Assembly (NCBI RefSeq): GCF_007714205.1
Contig: NZ_VMQU01000052.1
Location: 1 to 35,056 of the forward strand
DNA from: Mycobacterium helveticum
Lineage (GTDB): Bacteria; Actinomycetota; Actinomycetes; Mycobacteriales; Mycobacteriaceae
Length of the DNA stretch: 35,056 nt
Direction of reading: 5' to 3'
The position numbers and the translations under genes are program-made. Numbering within the stretch: the stretch's first letter is position 1; each line of letters begins with the position of its first letter. Below the pieces are notes generated by a model. That model was not told the DNA's origin. It saw nothing but the letters and a program-made list of their open reading frames with translations, and did not search any database. Positions 1-8,048 of this stretch are shown one piece after another.

Positions 1-78
1 GGGCTGCGTTGAGACCGCAAACCCAACCAGGATAAGGCCTTTGCCTAATTCTCACCCGCCGACACGCTTACTGAAGGG

Positions 79-822
79 CTAGACGGGCGCCAGCCGTCGG
101 CCGGTCACCTCCAGCTGGCGATCCGTGCTGCCGGCCAGCGCGCGGACCTGTCCGGGCCGCAGCCGCCCGCACAGCCTGCCCCAGTGCACGGCCACCACGT
201 CGCCGACGGCCACGTCCGGCACCGCGCTGTACCCGTCGGACCAGACGTCGAGGCGGCACACCGACGGCTCGGCCAGCGTCAGCGACCGGCCGTCGAACGC
301 CAGTGCGCGGCGCCCCACCTCGACGGCGCTGCCGGAACGGGAAACCACTGTGCCCCAACTGATCCGGCAACTGTCGAGCACCCTCAGGGGGTGCTCGCCG
401 CGGCCCAGGAAACGTGTCCACGGATACACGCCGAACACGTGGAAGCAGTGGTTGGGGGCCGCCTCGCGGGCCAGCTCCGGCGTGAGATGCGACCAGTAGC
501 GGCCCGCCTGCGGTCCGATGATGTCCAGCAGCGCGGCGAGAAAATCGGCGGGGTCCAGTCCGGCGCCGACACCGCCACCGAGCCAATAGGATTCGACGAG
601 CCGGTGATCGAGCGGGTCGGCGATCCCGGTCAGCGCCGACAGCACGCGCAGGTAGGGCCAGGCCCCGGAGAACCGCGCCGCCGCGGCGCGCACCTCCCCG
701 ACCGGGCCGTCGCGCAGGGTGGCGCCCAGCGGGGGCCCGCAGTAGCCCAGCGCGTTGGGGGCGTAGGCGTAGCGGGCGAACATCTCTTCGCCGCTGCCGG
801 AGCCGGGCGCCTCGGGCGTCAA
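79..822 (-). CDS. DUF6390-like hydrogenase-operon protein
   Basis: Last gene of the hydrogenase operon; function unknown. About 247 residues, soluble, no signal peptide or membrane segment. It resembles the family I recall as DUF6390, found beside actinobacterial hydrogenase genes. The N-terminal part has an aromatic/Gly-Pro stretch (FARYAYAPNALGYCGPP) and the middle has APNHCFHVFGVYPW; the Cys and His here are candidate ligands but nothing proves metal binding. The start is uncertain. A TTG at 820-822 overlaps the hypD stop as TTGA, the same 4-base overlap style used throughout this operon, with a GGGG stretch upstream. The next start is an ATG at 781-783, directly before FARY, giving 234 residues. 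Nothing recognisable lies downstream in positions 1-78. Confidence 0.7.
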   Translation of the reverse strand: MTPEAPGSGSGEEMFARYAYAPNALGYCGPPLGATLRDGPVGEVRAAAARFSGAWPYLRVLSALTGIADPLDHRLVESYWLGGGVGAGLDPADFLAALLDIIGPQAGRYWSHLTPELAREAAPNHCFHVFGVYPWTRFLGRGEHPLRVLDSCRISWGTVVSRSGSAVEVGRRALAFDGRSLTLAEPSVCRLDVWSDGYSAVPDVAVGDVVAVHWGRLCGRLRPGQVRALAGSTDRQLEVTGRRLAPV

Positions 823-1946
823 GTGCGCCCCGCGAGCTTGACGGCGTCGCGGTGCAGGCGCCCGAAGTTGTAGTAGGCCGCGCACGCCCCCTCGGGGGAC
901 ACCATGCACGTCCCGATCGGGGTTTCCGGGGTGCACGCGGTGCCGAAAACCTTGCATTCCCAAGGCTTGAGCACACCTTTGAGCACCTCGCCGCACTGGC
1001 AGGCCTTGGGGTCGGCGACCCGCACGCCGGGCATCGCGAAGCGCAGCTCGGCGTCGAAGGCGGCGAAGTCGTCATGCAGCCGCAGCGCGCTCTGCGAGAT
1101 GAACCCCAGGCCCCGCCACTCGAAATGTGGGCGCAACGCGAACACCGTGCCCAGCAGCGCCAGCGCCGCCGGATTGCCGTGTTCGGGGACGACGCGCTTG
1201 TACTGGTTCTCCACCTCGCAGCGTCCCTCGCGGATCTGGGTCAGCAGCATCGCGACCGCGGCCAGGATGTCGAGCGGCTCGAAGCCGGCCACCACCAACG
1301 GCTTTCCGTAGACATCCGGCACGAAGCGGTAGGGCCGGTTGCCCACGACGGTCGAGACGTGGCCGGGGCCGATGAAGCCGGACAGGCGCAGATCGGGCGA
1401 CTCGAGGATCGCCTTGATCGGCGGCACGATCGTGACGTGGTTGCAGAACACGCTGAAGTTGCCCACGCCCAGCTCGCGGGCGCGCACCAGCGTGACCGCG
1501 GTCGACGGTGCGGTGGTCTCGAAACCGATGGCGAAGAAGATCACCTGCTTGTCCGGGTTGTCGATCGCGATCTTCAGCGCGTCCAGGGGCGAGTAGACGA
1601 AGCGCACGTCGGCGCCCTTGGCCTTGGCGTCCAGCAGGCTGCCGCTGGATCCGGGGACGCGCATCATGTCGCCGAAGCAGGTGAAGATCACTCCGGGCTG
1701 CCCGGCCAGCCACATGGCGTCGTCGATGCGGCCCATCGGGATCACGCACACCGGACAGCCCGGGCCGTGCACCAGTTCGACGTTGCCGGGCAGCAGGTGT
1801 TCGATGCCGTGCCGGTAGATGGTGTGGGTGTGCCCGCCGCACACCTCCATGAACTTGAACTGGCCGCCGTCGCCGGCCAGGCGCTCGATGGCGGCGAGCA
1901 GCTTGCGGGCGGCCGCCGGATCGCGGAATTCGTCAACGAATTTCAT
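819..1946 (-). CDS. hypD: Hydrogenase maturation protein HypD
   Basis: HypD is an Fe-S scaffold that, with HypC and HypE, assembles the Fe(CN)2CO unit of the [NiFe] active site in the cytoplasm. The protein is 375 residues, normal for the family. Visible signatures are CGGHTHTIYRHG near residue 36 followed by GPGCPVCVIP, and a Cys-rich C-terminal part with CQCGEVLKG, WECKVFG, TACTPETPIGTC and GACAAYYNFGR, which carries the [4Fe-4S] ligands and the redox-active thiols of the family. The ATG at 1944-1946 is preceded by a strong AGGAGG ribosome binding site. It follows hypC by 9 bases and overlaps the next gene by 4. Confidence 0.97.
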   Translation of the reverse strand: MKFVDEFRDPAAARKLLAAIERLAGDGGQFKFMEVCGGHTHTIYRHGIEHLLPGNVELVHGPGCPVCVIPMGRIDDAMWLAGQPGVIFTCFGDMMRVPGSSGSLLDAKAKGADVRFVYSPLDALKIAIDNPDKQVIFFAIGFETTAPSTAVTLVRARELGVGNFSVFCNHVTIVPPIKAILESPDLRLSGFIGPGHVSTVVGNRPYRFVPDVYGKPLVVAGFEPLDILAAVAMLLTQIREGRCEVENQYKRVVPEHGNPAALALLGTVFALRPHFEWRGLGFISQSALRLHDDFAAFDAELRFAMPGVRVADPKACQCGEVLKGVLKPWECKVFGTACTPETPIGTCMVSPEGACAAYYNFGRLHRDAVKLAGRT

Positions 1947-1955
1947 TGCGCCTCC

Positions 1956-2228
1956 TCAGGTTATCGCCGACGAGTCGAAGGCTTCCAGCTCGGTGCTGTA
2001 GGCGTCGCCGAGCTTCTGGATGGCGGCCAGGGTGAGCAGCGCCTCGGTCTCGTCGATCTTGGCCATCGCGAACCCGACGTGAACCAGCACCCAGTCGTCG
2101 GGCGCGGGCAGGTCGTCTTCGAGCAGCCGCACGCTGATCGTGCGCTGCACCCCGCTGACGTCGACTTTCGCCAGATAGTTGGCGGCATCGGTGATCTCGA
2201 CGATCCGGCCCGGAATGCCAAGGCACAT
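1956..2228 (-). CDS. hypC: Hydrogenase maturation chaperone HypC (copy next to hypD)
   Basis: 90-residue HypC. The protein begins MCLGIPG; Cys2 of this family binds the Fe(CN)2CO unit and carries it between HypD and the large subunit. The fold is a small OB-like barrel, with the family-typical stretch DDWVLVHVGFAMAKID in the middle. It lies between hypE (13 bases upstream) and hypD (9 bases downstream), the partner with which it forms the HypCD complex. A second HypC (7132-7398) and a HypC-like domain fused to a SIS domain (4027-4770) occur in the same operon, so the three may serve different steps or clients. Confidence 0.96.
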   Translation of the reverse strand: MCLGIPGRIVEITDAANYLAKVDVSGVQRTISVRLLEDDLPAPDDWVLVHVGFAMAKIDETEALLTLAAIQKLGDAYSTELEAFDSSAIT

Positions 2229-2241
2229 GCGCGTTCTCCTC

Positions 2242-3354
2242 TCAGCAGATTCGGGGCAGCGGGTCCCCGACGAGCATGTCGACGATCCGGGTGCCGCCGA
2301 ACCCGGTGCGCAGCACCACGGTTTCGCCCGGCTCGGCGACGATCTCCCCGACCTCGGCCGCCTGCGCGCCCAGCGGATGCGACCGCAGGGCGGCCAGTCC
2401 GTCGTCGGCCTGCTCGGGGGCGACGACGGCGACGAGCTTGCCCTCGTTGGCGACGTAGAGCGGGTCGATGCCGAGCATCTCGCAGGCGCCGTTCACCGTG
2501 GGCGACACGGGCAGTCGCGCCTCGTCGAGCAGCACGCCGAGGCCGCAGGCCTGTGCGAGCTCGTTGCAGACGGTGCCGACCCCGCCGCGGGTCGCATCCC
2601 GCAGCCAGCGGGTGGCCGGGGCGGCCGCCATGAGCAGCTCCACCAGGGGGCTGAGCGACGCGGTGTCGGAACGGATGTCGGCCTCGATGGCCAGGTCGCC
2701 CCGGGCCAGCATCACGGCCATGCCGTGCTCGCCCATCGGCCCCGACAACAGCACCTTGTCGCCGACGCGCACCGACGCCGGTGACAGCGCGCGCCCGGCG
2801 GGAATGACACCGGCCCCGCTGGTGGTGACGAACAGTCCGTCGGCGGCGCCCCTGGGCACCACCTTCGTGTCGCCGGTGACGATCTGCACGCCGGCGTGCG
2901 CCGCGGCGGCCGCCATGTCGGCGACGATCTCCTTGAGCTCGGCGATTCCGAAGCCCTCTTCCAACACGAACGCGACCGAAATCCACGACGGCACCGCGCC
3001 GGCCATCGCCAGGTCGTTGCAGGTGCCGTGGACGGCCAGCGCGCCGATCGAGCCGCCCGGAAAGCGCAGGGGCTGCACCACGAACGCATCGGTGGACATC
3101 GCGATCCGCTCGCCGCTGGGCAGCGTGAGGACCGCGCCGTCGCCGAGCGGCTCCAGCGCCGGGTTGCGAAACGCCTCCACGAACACCGCGTCGACGAGTG
3201 CCGCCGACGCCTTACCGCCCGCTCCGTGCGCCAGGGTCACCTGGTCGTCGAGCAGCCGGGGCCGGCGCCGCCGGAACGACTCGATGCGCTCGATCATCTC
3301 GCCCTCGGCGAACCGCGGCCCCGATGACAGGTACTCGCCCGCCGGGTTGCTCAT
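2242..3354 (-). CDS. hypE: Hydrogenase maturation protein HypE (carbamoyl dehydratase)
   Basis: HypE dehydrates the carbamoyl group delivered by HypF to its C-terminal cysteine, producing the cyanide ligand of the active-site iron and using ATP. The protein is 370 residues and ends PRIC, so the essential terminal Cys is present. The N-terminal PurM-like ATP-binding part has the LAHGAGGKAS motif near residue 40 and STDAFVVQPLRFPGG further on. The start is the ATG at 3352-3354 (MSNPAGEY), which overlaps the stop of the upstream SIS gene as ATGA. A much longer open frame continues upstream in phase, but it only reads the SIS gene in the wrong frame. Confidence 0.97.
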   Translation of the reverse strand: MSNPAGEYLSSGPRFAEGEMIERIESFRRRRPRLLDDQVTLAHGAGGKASAALVDAVFVEAFRNPALEPLGDGAVLTLPSGERIAMSTDAFVVQPLRFPGGSIGALAVHGTCNDLAMAGAVPSWISVAFVLEEGFGIAELKEIVADMAAAAAHAGVQIVTGDTKVVPRGAADGLFVTTSGAGVIPAGRALSPASVRVGDKVLLSGPMGEHGMAVMLARGDLAIEADIRSDTASLSPLVELLMAAAPATRWLRDATRGGVGTVCNELAQACGLGVLLDEARLPVSPTVNGACEMLGIDPLYVANEGKLVAVVAPEQADDGLAALRSHPLGAQAAEVGEIVAEPGETVVLRTGFGGTRIVDMLVGDPLPRIC

Positions 3355-4034
3355 ACCGCCCCCACCTCTCGGTCGCCGAAACGCTCGTGGGTGGCCGACC
3401 ACAGCGCATAGCCGAGCAGCGCCTGGGCCTCCTGAATGCGGTGCACGCTCTGCGAGCGCACGACGAAGCAGCAATCCACATCCGCATTGTCCACGAAGGC
3501 GCCGCCGTCGTAGCCGGCGAAGCCGACGGTGTAGAGGCCGCGCGCCCGGGCCTCGGCCAGCGCGGTGAGCAGGTTCGGCGAATTGCCGCTGGTCGACATC
3601 GCGATCGCGACGTCGCCCGCTCGCGCGCGCGCGATCAACTGGCGCGCGAACACCAGCTCGAACCCGACGTCGTTGCCCAGCGCGGTCAGGATGGCCGGGT
3701 CGGCCGTCAGGGGCCAGGCCGGCAGCGACTTTTCGGGCCGCCCGACCGGTGGCCGGGCGAACAACCGCGCCAACGTGGTGGCATCGGTGCAGCTGCCACC
3801 GTTTCCGAAGGTGAAAAGCCGCCCGCCCGCCGCGAAGCGGCGGGCCATCTGAGCGGCGGCGCGATCCAGCAGGTCCGCGTTGGCTTCCAGCGTCGCGCGC
3901 CGCAACGCCAGGCTTTCGGCGGCTTTGGCCTGCGCCGAGGCGGCCAGGTCGGCGAGCAGGGCGGCGGGGTCGTCCGCCCCGCAAGCCCGGCCGTCGATGA
4001 ACGGGTACAGGAAGTTGGTCGGCTCGTCAGTCAT
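3351..4034 (-). CDS. SIS-domain protein, GmhA-like (phosphoheptose isomerase family)
   Basis: 227 residues with a single SIS sugar-phosphate-binding domain of the GmhA/DiaA type. Visible motifs are FTFGNGGSCTDA near residue 70, MSTSGNSPN (phosphate-binding Ser/Thr loop) and VGFAGYDGG. GmhA makes D-glycero-heptose 7-phosphate for lipopolysaccharide, which mycobacteria do not have, and no other heptose gene lies nearby. A role tied to hydrogenase maturation is therefore more likely, but this is an inference from position. It starts at the ATG at 4032-4034, overlapping the SIS-HypC gene by 8 bases, and its stop overlaps hypE by 4. Whether it is a true isomerase or a ligand-binding partner of the neighbouring SIS-HypC protein cannot be told from sequence. 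Confidence 0.88.
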   Translation of the reverse strand: MTDEPTNFLYPFIDGRACGADDPAALLADLAASAQAKAAESLALRRATLEANADLLDRAAAQMARRFAAGGRLFTFGNGGSCTDATTLARLFARPPVGRPEKSLPAWPLTADPAILTALGNDVGFELVFARQLIARARAGDVAIAMSTSGNSPNLLTALAEARARGLYTVGFAGYDGGAFVDNADVDCCFVVRSQSVHRIQEAQALLGYALWSATHERFGDREVGAV

Positions 4035-4770
4035 CGTCCTCCCCGCAGGGCTCTTCGTCGTCGAGCCGGCTGATCGCCGTACCGGCGTGCAGCACAACCA
4101 GATCCCCCGCGGCGACCGGTTCGACGAGCGTCGTCACCACCGTCTCCACGCCCCGCGCGGTGCGCACGGGAGCCTGCCCGTCGACGGAGGCCGCCACCAC
4201 CTCACCGAGGCGGCCCTCGTCGCCGCAGGTCACGCAGACCGCCTCGGCGCCCCCGGGTTCGAGCAGGCCCGAATGCTCGAAACACACGTGCGTCAGCTCC
4301 CACAGCAGGTGGTAGAACAGCACGAAGCCGCCCGTCGCGGGCACGCGCGGGTCGGGGTCGTCGAGCCACAGCACGTGGTCGGCCGCACCGGTCGCGGGTC
4401 GCCGCCCGCTGCCGATCCAGACCGTGGTGGCGCCCCACGCCGGCGCGCGGCGCAGCACGGAACGCACCCGCGCGTCGTCGGCGCCCGACACCGCGACCAC
4501 GATGTCGCCGGGCCGCACCGAGACCCGCGTCAGGTCGACGATGCCCGGTCCGGTCAGCGCCACCGCGGGCAGCGCGCGTTTGCCCATGATCACCGGGTGC
4601 ACGAACTCGACCGCGATGTGCAGCGCGTGCGGTTCCCACGACGGCGCGATCGACCACATCGTGGCGCCCGCCGCGAACCGCCTGGCCAGTGTGAACGCGG
4701 TGGCGGCCAGGTCCCGGGCCAGCTCCGCGCCGAGCCCGCGATCGACGGCCGTGGCGGGGTTGGGCTTCAC
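4027..4770 (-). CDS. SIS-like domain fused to a C-terminal HypC-like domain
   Basis: 247-residue two-domain protein. Residues about 1-165 look like a SIS-like fold ([30 protein letters not shown]). Residues about 170-247 resemble Hyp[19 protein letters not shown] is followed by a HypC-like barrel with [21 protein letters not shown]. The N-terminal Met-Cys of ordinary HypC is replaced by an internal CVTC, so the conserved thiol is no longer at a free N-terminus. The GTG start (4768-4770) overlaps the hypF stop as GTGA. It is followed by a separate GmhA-like SIS gene. The fusion suggests that the SIS domain supplies a ligand or protein contact for iron-centre assembly; this is inference. Confidence 0.87.
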   Translation of the reverse strand: MKPNPATAVDRGLGAELARDLAATAFTLARRFAAGATMWSIAPSWEPHALHIAVEFVHPVIMGKRALPAVALTGPGIVDLTRVSVRPGDIVVAVSGADDARVRSVLRRAPAWGATTVWIGSGRRPATGAADHVLWLDDPDPRVPATGGFVLFYHLLWELTHVCFEHSGLLEPGGAEAVCVTCGDEGRLGEVVAASVDGQAPVRTARGVETVVTTLVEPVAAGDLVVLHAGTAISRLDDEEPCGEDDD

Positions 4771-7130
4771 GGCCCGGCCCCCTCGAGCGCGGTCAGCATC
4801 GAGACCGCGGCCTGCCCGAGCGCCAGCCCACCGTCGTTGGGCGGTACCGTGCGGTGGATAAGCACCTCGAAACCGTTGCGCTGCAACAGAGTACGGCAGG
4901 ATTGCAGCAACAGCACGTTCTGGAAAACGCCGCCGGTGAGGCCGACGAGCCGGGTCGGGCCGGCGACCCGGCCGACCGCCGTGGCGACCGCGCCGGCGAC
5001 CGCCCGGTGGAACGACGCGGCCAGCAGCGCCGGCCGGGTGCCGGCGTACAGCGCCGAAACCAGCGTCTGCACCAGGGGGGCGGGATCGATCACCCCGTCG
5101 GCCCGCACCGCCAGCGGCAACGACGGCCCGGGCGCGTCGCCGGCCGACTCGGCCAGCGCCTCGAGCTCGATCGCGGCCTGGCCCTCGTAGTCGATCCGGT
5201 GCCGCACGCCCAGCAGCGAGGCGACCGCGTCGAAAAGCCGGCCCATGCTCGAGCACGGCACACATCCCGTGCCGCTGTCCAGTTGCGAACGGACGAGCGC
5301 CAATTCCTGCGGGTCTGCCGCGGCGACCGGTGCCAGGTCCGGGGTCCAGTCGAGGTCGGCCGCCCACAACTGGGCCAGCGCCATCCGCCACGGGTTGCGC
5401 ACCGCGGTGTCGCCGCCCGGCAACGGCACCGGCAGCAGGTGGGCGGCCCGCACGAACCGGTGACTGTCGGGGCCGAGCCGCAGGATCTCGCCGCCCCAGA
5501 TGGTGTGGTCGCAGCCGTAGCCGGTGCCGTCGAACGCGACCCCGATGATCGGTTCGCCGATGCGCCCGTGCTCGGCCAGCAGCGACACCACGTGGGCGTG
5601 ATGGTGCTGGACCAGGTCCAGCGGGCGATCGCCCACGTGGCGTTCCGCCCACCCCCGGGTGTGATATGCCGGGTGCAGGTCGGCGGCCAAACGCGCCGGG
5701 GCGCTGCGTATCTCGCTGAGCTGTTCGACCGCGCGCCCGAACGCGCGCACCGTCTCCCAGGTGCCCATGTCGCCGATGTGCCCGGACAGGTAGGCGCGGG
5801 AGCCGTCGGTGAGGCAGCAGGTGTTCTTCAGCTCCCCGCCGACGGCCAGCACCGCGGGGCCCTCGCGGCCCAGGTCTACGGGCAGCGGTGCGTAGCCGCG
5901 GGAACGCCGGATGGGCAGCTCTGCGGCCCCTGCCCGGTCTGTGACGACGCGCACCACCGAGTCGTCGCACGGCACGTGGATGGGCCGGTCGTGGTCGAGC
6001 ACCGCGTCGCACAGGGCCGGAAGCCGCTGCGCGGCGTCGGCGTCGGTGAAGCAGATGGGCTCGTCGGAGCGGTTGGCGCTGGTCAACACCAACGCGTCGG
6101 GCACCCGCCCGCCGGCGCCCGGGACGGGCGCCAGCAGCAGGTGGTGAACGGGGGAGTACGGCAGCATCAGCCCCAGCAACGGGCTGCCGGGCGCGACCGC
6201 GTCGGCGACCGGCGCCCCGGGCCGGCGCGCGAGCAGCACGACCGGCCGGGCCGGGCCCGAGAGCACGGCGGCCTCGGCGTCAGAGATCGCGGCGTAGCGG
6301 CGCGCGACGTCGAGATCACGGACCAGGATCGCGAACGGCTTGGCGCCGCGCGCTTTCCGGGTCCGCAGCGCCGTCACCGCCCGCTGATCGTCGGCGAGGC
6401 AGGCCAGGTGGTAACCGCCGATGCCCTTGACGGCCACCACCGCGCCGGCGGCCAGCGCGCGTTGGGCCGCGGCCAGCGCGGCGTCGGCGCCCTCAACCCG
6501 GCCTTCGGGCGAGGAAGGGCGCGCGCAGAACCACAGCGAGGGGCCGCAATCGGGGCACGCGATGGGCTGTGCGTGAAACCGGCGATCGGCGGGATCGGCG
6601 TATTCGCGGGCGCACCGCGCGCACATCGCGAACGCCGCCATCGTGGTCGCGGGGCGGTCGTAGGGCAGCGTGCGGATGATGGTGAAGCGCGGACCGCAGT
6701 TGGTGCACGTGACGAACGGGTGGCGGTGGCGCCGGTCGCCGGGGTCGAACAACTCGGCGACGCAGTCGTCGCAGACCGCGATGTCGGGCGGGATCGGCGT
6801 CGTGGCACCGGCGACCCTCTCGCTGGCGGCGATGTCGAACCCGCGGCCGGTGCCGGGGGTGACGTCGATGTCGACGGCGGCAATGGTGCCGATCCGCGCC
6901 AGCGGCGGGGCCTCGGCGCGCAGCCGGCGCCCGAACTCGCGCACCCGCGCGGGGTGCCCCTGCACCTCGAGGAAGACCGCGCCCGAGTCGTTGCCGACGA
7001 ATCCGGCCAGTCCGAGCTCGGTCGCAAGACGATGGACGAAGGGACGGAAGCCGACCCCCTGGACGACACCGGTCACCGTGAGGCGCTGCCGCACGTGATC
7101 GGATCGCAGCATCAGGGCGGGGCTGGTCAT
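4767..7130 (-). CDS. hypF: Carbamoyltransferase HypF
   Basis: HypF makes carbamoyl-adenylate from carbamoyl phosphate and ATP and passes the carbamoyl group to the C-terminal Cys of HypE, the first step of cyanide-ligand synthesis. The protein is 787 residues, normal length. Domains in order are an N-terminal acylphosphatase domain ([18 protein letters not shown], about residues 20-90), two zinc-finger pairs (CDDC...CTNC and CARC...CPDC, about 105-190), a YrdC-like domain (about 200-380) and a Kae1-like domain with [13 protein letters not shown] and [10 protein letters not shown]. The ATG at 7128-7130 (MTSPAL) was chosen because the hypC stop lies one base upstream; an upstream in-frame start would overlap hypC. 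The stop overlaps the next gene as GTGA. Confidence 0.96.
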   Translation of the reverse strand: MTSPALMLRSDHVRQRLTVTGVVQGVGFRPFVHRLATELGLAGFVGNDSGAVFLEVQGHPARVREFGRRLRAEAPPLARIGTIAAVDIDVTPGTGRGFDIAASERVAGATTPIPPDIAVCDDCVAELFDPGDRRHRHPFVTCTNCGPRFTIIRTLPYDRPATTMAAFAMCARCAREYADPADRRFHAQPIACPDCGPSLWFCARPSSPEGRVEGADAALAAAQRALAAGAVVAVKGIGGYHLACLADDQRAVTALRTRKARGAKPFAILVRDLDVARRYAAISDAEAAVLSGPARPVVLLARRPGAPVADAVAPGSPLLGLMLPYSPVHHLLLAPVPGAGGRVPDALVLTSANRSDEPICFTDADAAQRLPALCDAVLDHDRPIHVPCDDSVVRVVTDRAGAAELPIRRSRGYAPLPVDLGREGPAVLAVGGELKNTCCLTDGSRAYLSGHIGDMGTWETVRAFGRAVEQLSEIRSAPARLAADLHPAYHTRGWAERHVGDRPLDLVQHHHAHVVSLLAEHGRIGEPIIGVAFDGTGYGCDHTIWGGEILRLGPDSHRFVRAAHLLPVPLPGGDTAVRNPWRMALAQLWAADLDWTPDLAPVAAADPQELALVRSQLDSGTGCVPCSSMGRLFDAVASLLGVRHRIDYEGQAAIELEALAESAGDAPGPSLPLAVRADGVIDPAPLVQTLVSALYAGTRPALLAASFHRAVAGAVATAVGRVAGPTRLVGLTGGVFQNVLLLQSCRTLLQRNGFEVLIHRTVPPNDGGLALGQAAVSMLTALEGAGP

Positions 7131-7131
7131 C

Positions 7132-7398
7132 TCAACCGCCCTGCGGGCCGGCCGTCGGGTCGCCACCGCCGCGGCCCATCAGCTCCAGGCCGGCCATCGC
7201 CTGATCGGCCCCGGCGCGGTCGGTCTTCTCCACCACGAACCCCATGTGGATGATGACCCAGTCGCCCGGGGCGAACGTCTCCTCGGGCAGCATGCCGACG
7301 TTGACGCGCCGCTGCTCGCCGGCGACGTCGACCAGCGCGAGCTGTCCCGCGTAGCCGTCCAGCATCCCGATCACCCGTCCCGGTATCCCCAGACACAT
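7132..7398 (-). CDS. hypC: Hydrogenase maturation chaperone HypC (copy next to hypF)
   Basis: 88 residues starting MCLGIPGRV, so the essential Cys2 is present if translation begins at the ATG at 7396-7398. A GTG three codons upstream (7405-7407) is in frame but would bury the Cys and overlap the protease gene, so it was rejected. The body has the HypC barrel motif [14 protein letters not shown]; the C-terminal tail is Gly-rich and probably disordered. It sits between the endopeptidase gene (2-base gap) and hypF (1-base gap). It differs clearly in sequence from the hypC at 1956-2228, so the two are not a recent duplication. Confidence 0.95.
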   Translation of the reverse strand: MCLGIPGRVIGMLDGYAGQLALVDVAGEQRRVNVGMLPEETFAPGDWVIIHMGFVVEKTDRAGADQAMAGLELMGRGGGDPTAGPQGG

Positions 7399-7400
7399 GC

Positions 7401-7913
7401 TCAACACTCCTCCGGCGCCGCGGCGAACCCGGAAACCGAAGACGCCGGGGTCTGCAGCGCCTCGACGATGTCCTCGACGGCCCGGGCCGCCCGCGCGACG
7501 GCATTGGCGACGGGTTCGGTCAGGCCGATTCCCTCCTCGACGCTACCCGCTTCGCAGCCCACGACCACCGTGTAGGGCGGGCTGCCGCCCAGCGCCCGCA
7601 GACTGGCGAACACCGCCGCCGGGTCCATGCCGTGCGCGTCCACCGCGGGCGTTTCGGCCGGCGCCTCGTGGTCGGCCTGGAACACGTGCAGGGTGCCCGG
7701 ACTGCCTCGGCTCGGTAGCGCGTCGACGAGAACCAGCGTGTCCCAGCCGTCGAGCAGGTCGTAGGCCAGATGCATCCCCCTGATGCCGTAGTCGACGACG
7801 CGGACGCCCGGGTCGTCGCGCGGGATCTCGGCGTTGCGGACCACCTCCGAGCCGAATCCGTCGTCCCCCAGGAAGATGTTGCCGATGCCGGCCACCAGGA
7901 TGCGGGCTGTCAT
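7401..7913 (-). CDS. [NiFe]-hydrogenase large-subunit maturation endopeptidase
   Basis: 170-residue protease of the HybD/HyaD family. It checks for inserted nickel and then removes the C-terminal peptide of the large subunit. Visible motifs are GIGNIFLGDDGFG at residues 9-21 and LVDALPS; a His follows in VDAHGMDP. The nickel-sensing acidic residue that is Glu16 in E. coli HybD is an Asp here (Asp18 by alignment), a conservative change. The likely substrate is the large subunit at 11612-13411, whose tail of 22 residues follows the last conserved His. The ATG at 7911-7913 is preferred over a GTG immediately before it. Confidence 0.93.
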   Translation of the reverse strand: MTARILVAGIGNIFLGDDGFGSEVVRNAEIPRDDPGVRVVDYGIRGMHLAYDLLDGWDTLVLVDALPSRGSPGTLHVFQADHEAPAETPAVDAHGMDPAAVFASLRALGGSPPYTVVVGCEAGSVEEGIGLTEPVANAVARAARAVEDIVEALQTPASSVSGFAAAPEEC

Positions 7914-7928
7914 CACAGCGCCCGCCGG

Positions 7929-8048
7929 CTACATCCGCCTCAGTTTGAGGTAGCGGCGGGCATCCGGCAGCGACACCACTCCCATCACCACCGCGGCCGT
8001 GACCACCAACGCGATGATGGCCAGGAAGATCCACCCTAGAACGTCCAT
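7929..8048 (-). CDS. 39-residue single-pass membrane peptide (DUF6893-like)
   Basis: Small protein with one hydrophobic helix (about residues 3-26: LGWIFLAIIALVVTAAVVMG) followed by a basic tail (RRYLKLRRM). By the positive-inside rule the tail should be cytoplasmic and the N-terminus outside. It resembles the small-protein family I recall as DUF6893. The ATG (8046-8048) overlaps the end of the upstream 451-residue gene by 13 bases, and a GGAG-type ribosome binding site lies upstream (GGAAAGGAGTGCGAC before the ATG). The next gene starts 15 bases after its stop. Neither hydrogenase subunit has a membrane anchor, so this peptide is a candidate membrane tether or electron-transfer contact; that is inference. 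Confidence 0.8.
   Translation of the reverse strand: MDVLGWIFLAIIALVVTAAVVMGVVSLPDARRYLKLRRM

Noticed and set aside
1..78. AGGC/GCCT inverted repeat as a terminator of the hydrogenase operon
   Set aside because: The stem is only four base pairs and there is no U-tract, so it cannot be told from chance.
2242..3984. Extension of hypE to a 580-residue protein
   Set aside because: The extra N-terminal part is the SIS gene read in the wrong frame; the ATGA overlap at 3351-3354 marks the true start.
3351..4034. Lipopolysaccharide heptose synthesis gene (gmhA proper)
   Set aside because: No other heptose genes are nearby, mycobacteria lack lipopolysaccharide, and the gene is locked into a hydrogenase operon by overlaps on both sides.
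4854..7253. A 799-codon open frame on the plus strand opposite hypF
   Set aside because: hypF on the other strand has every family domain. The antisense frame is low-complexity Arg/Gly/Gln/Val/Asp-rich sequence, a usual effect of high-GC codon bias.
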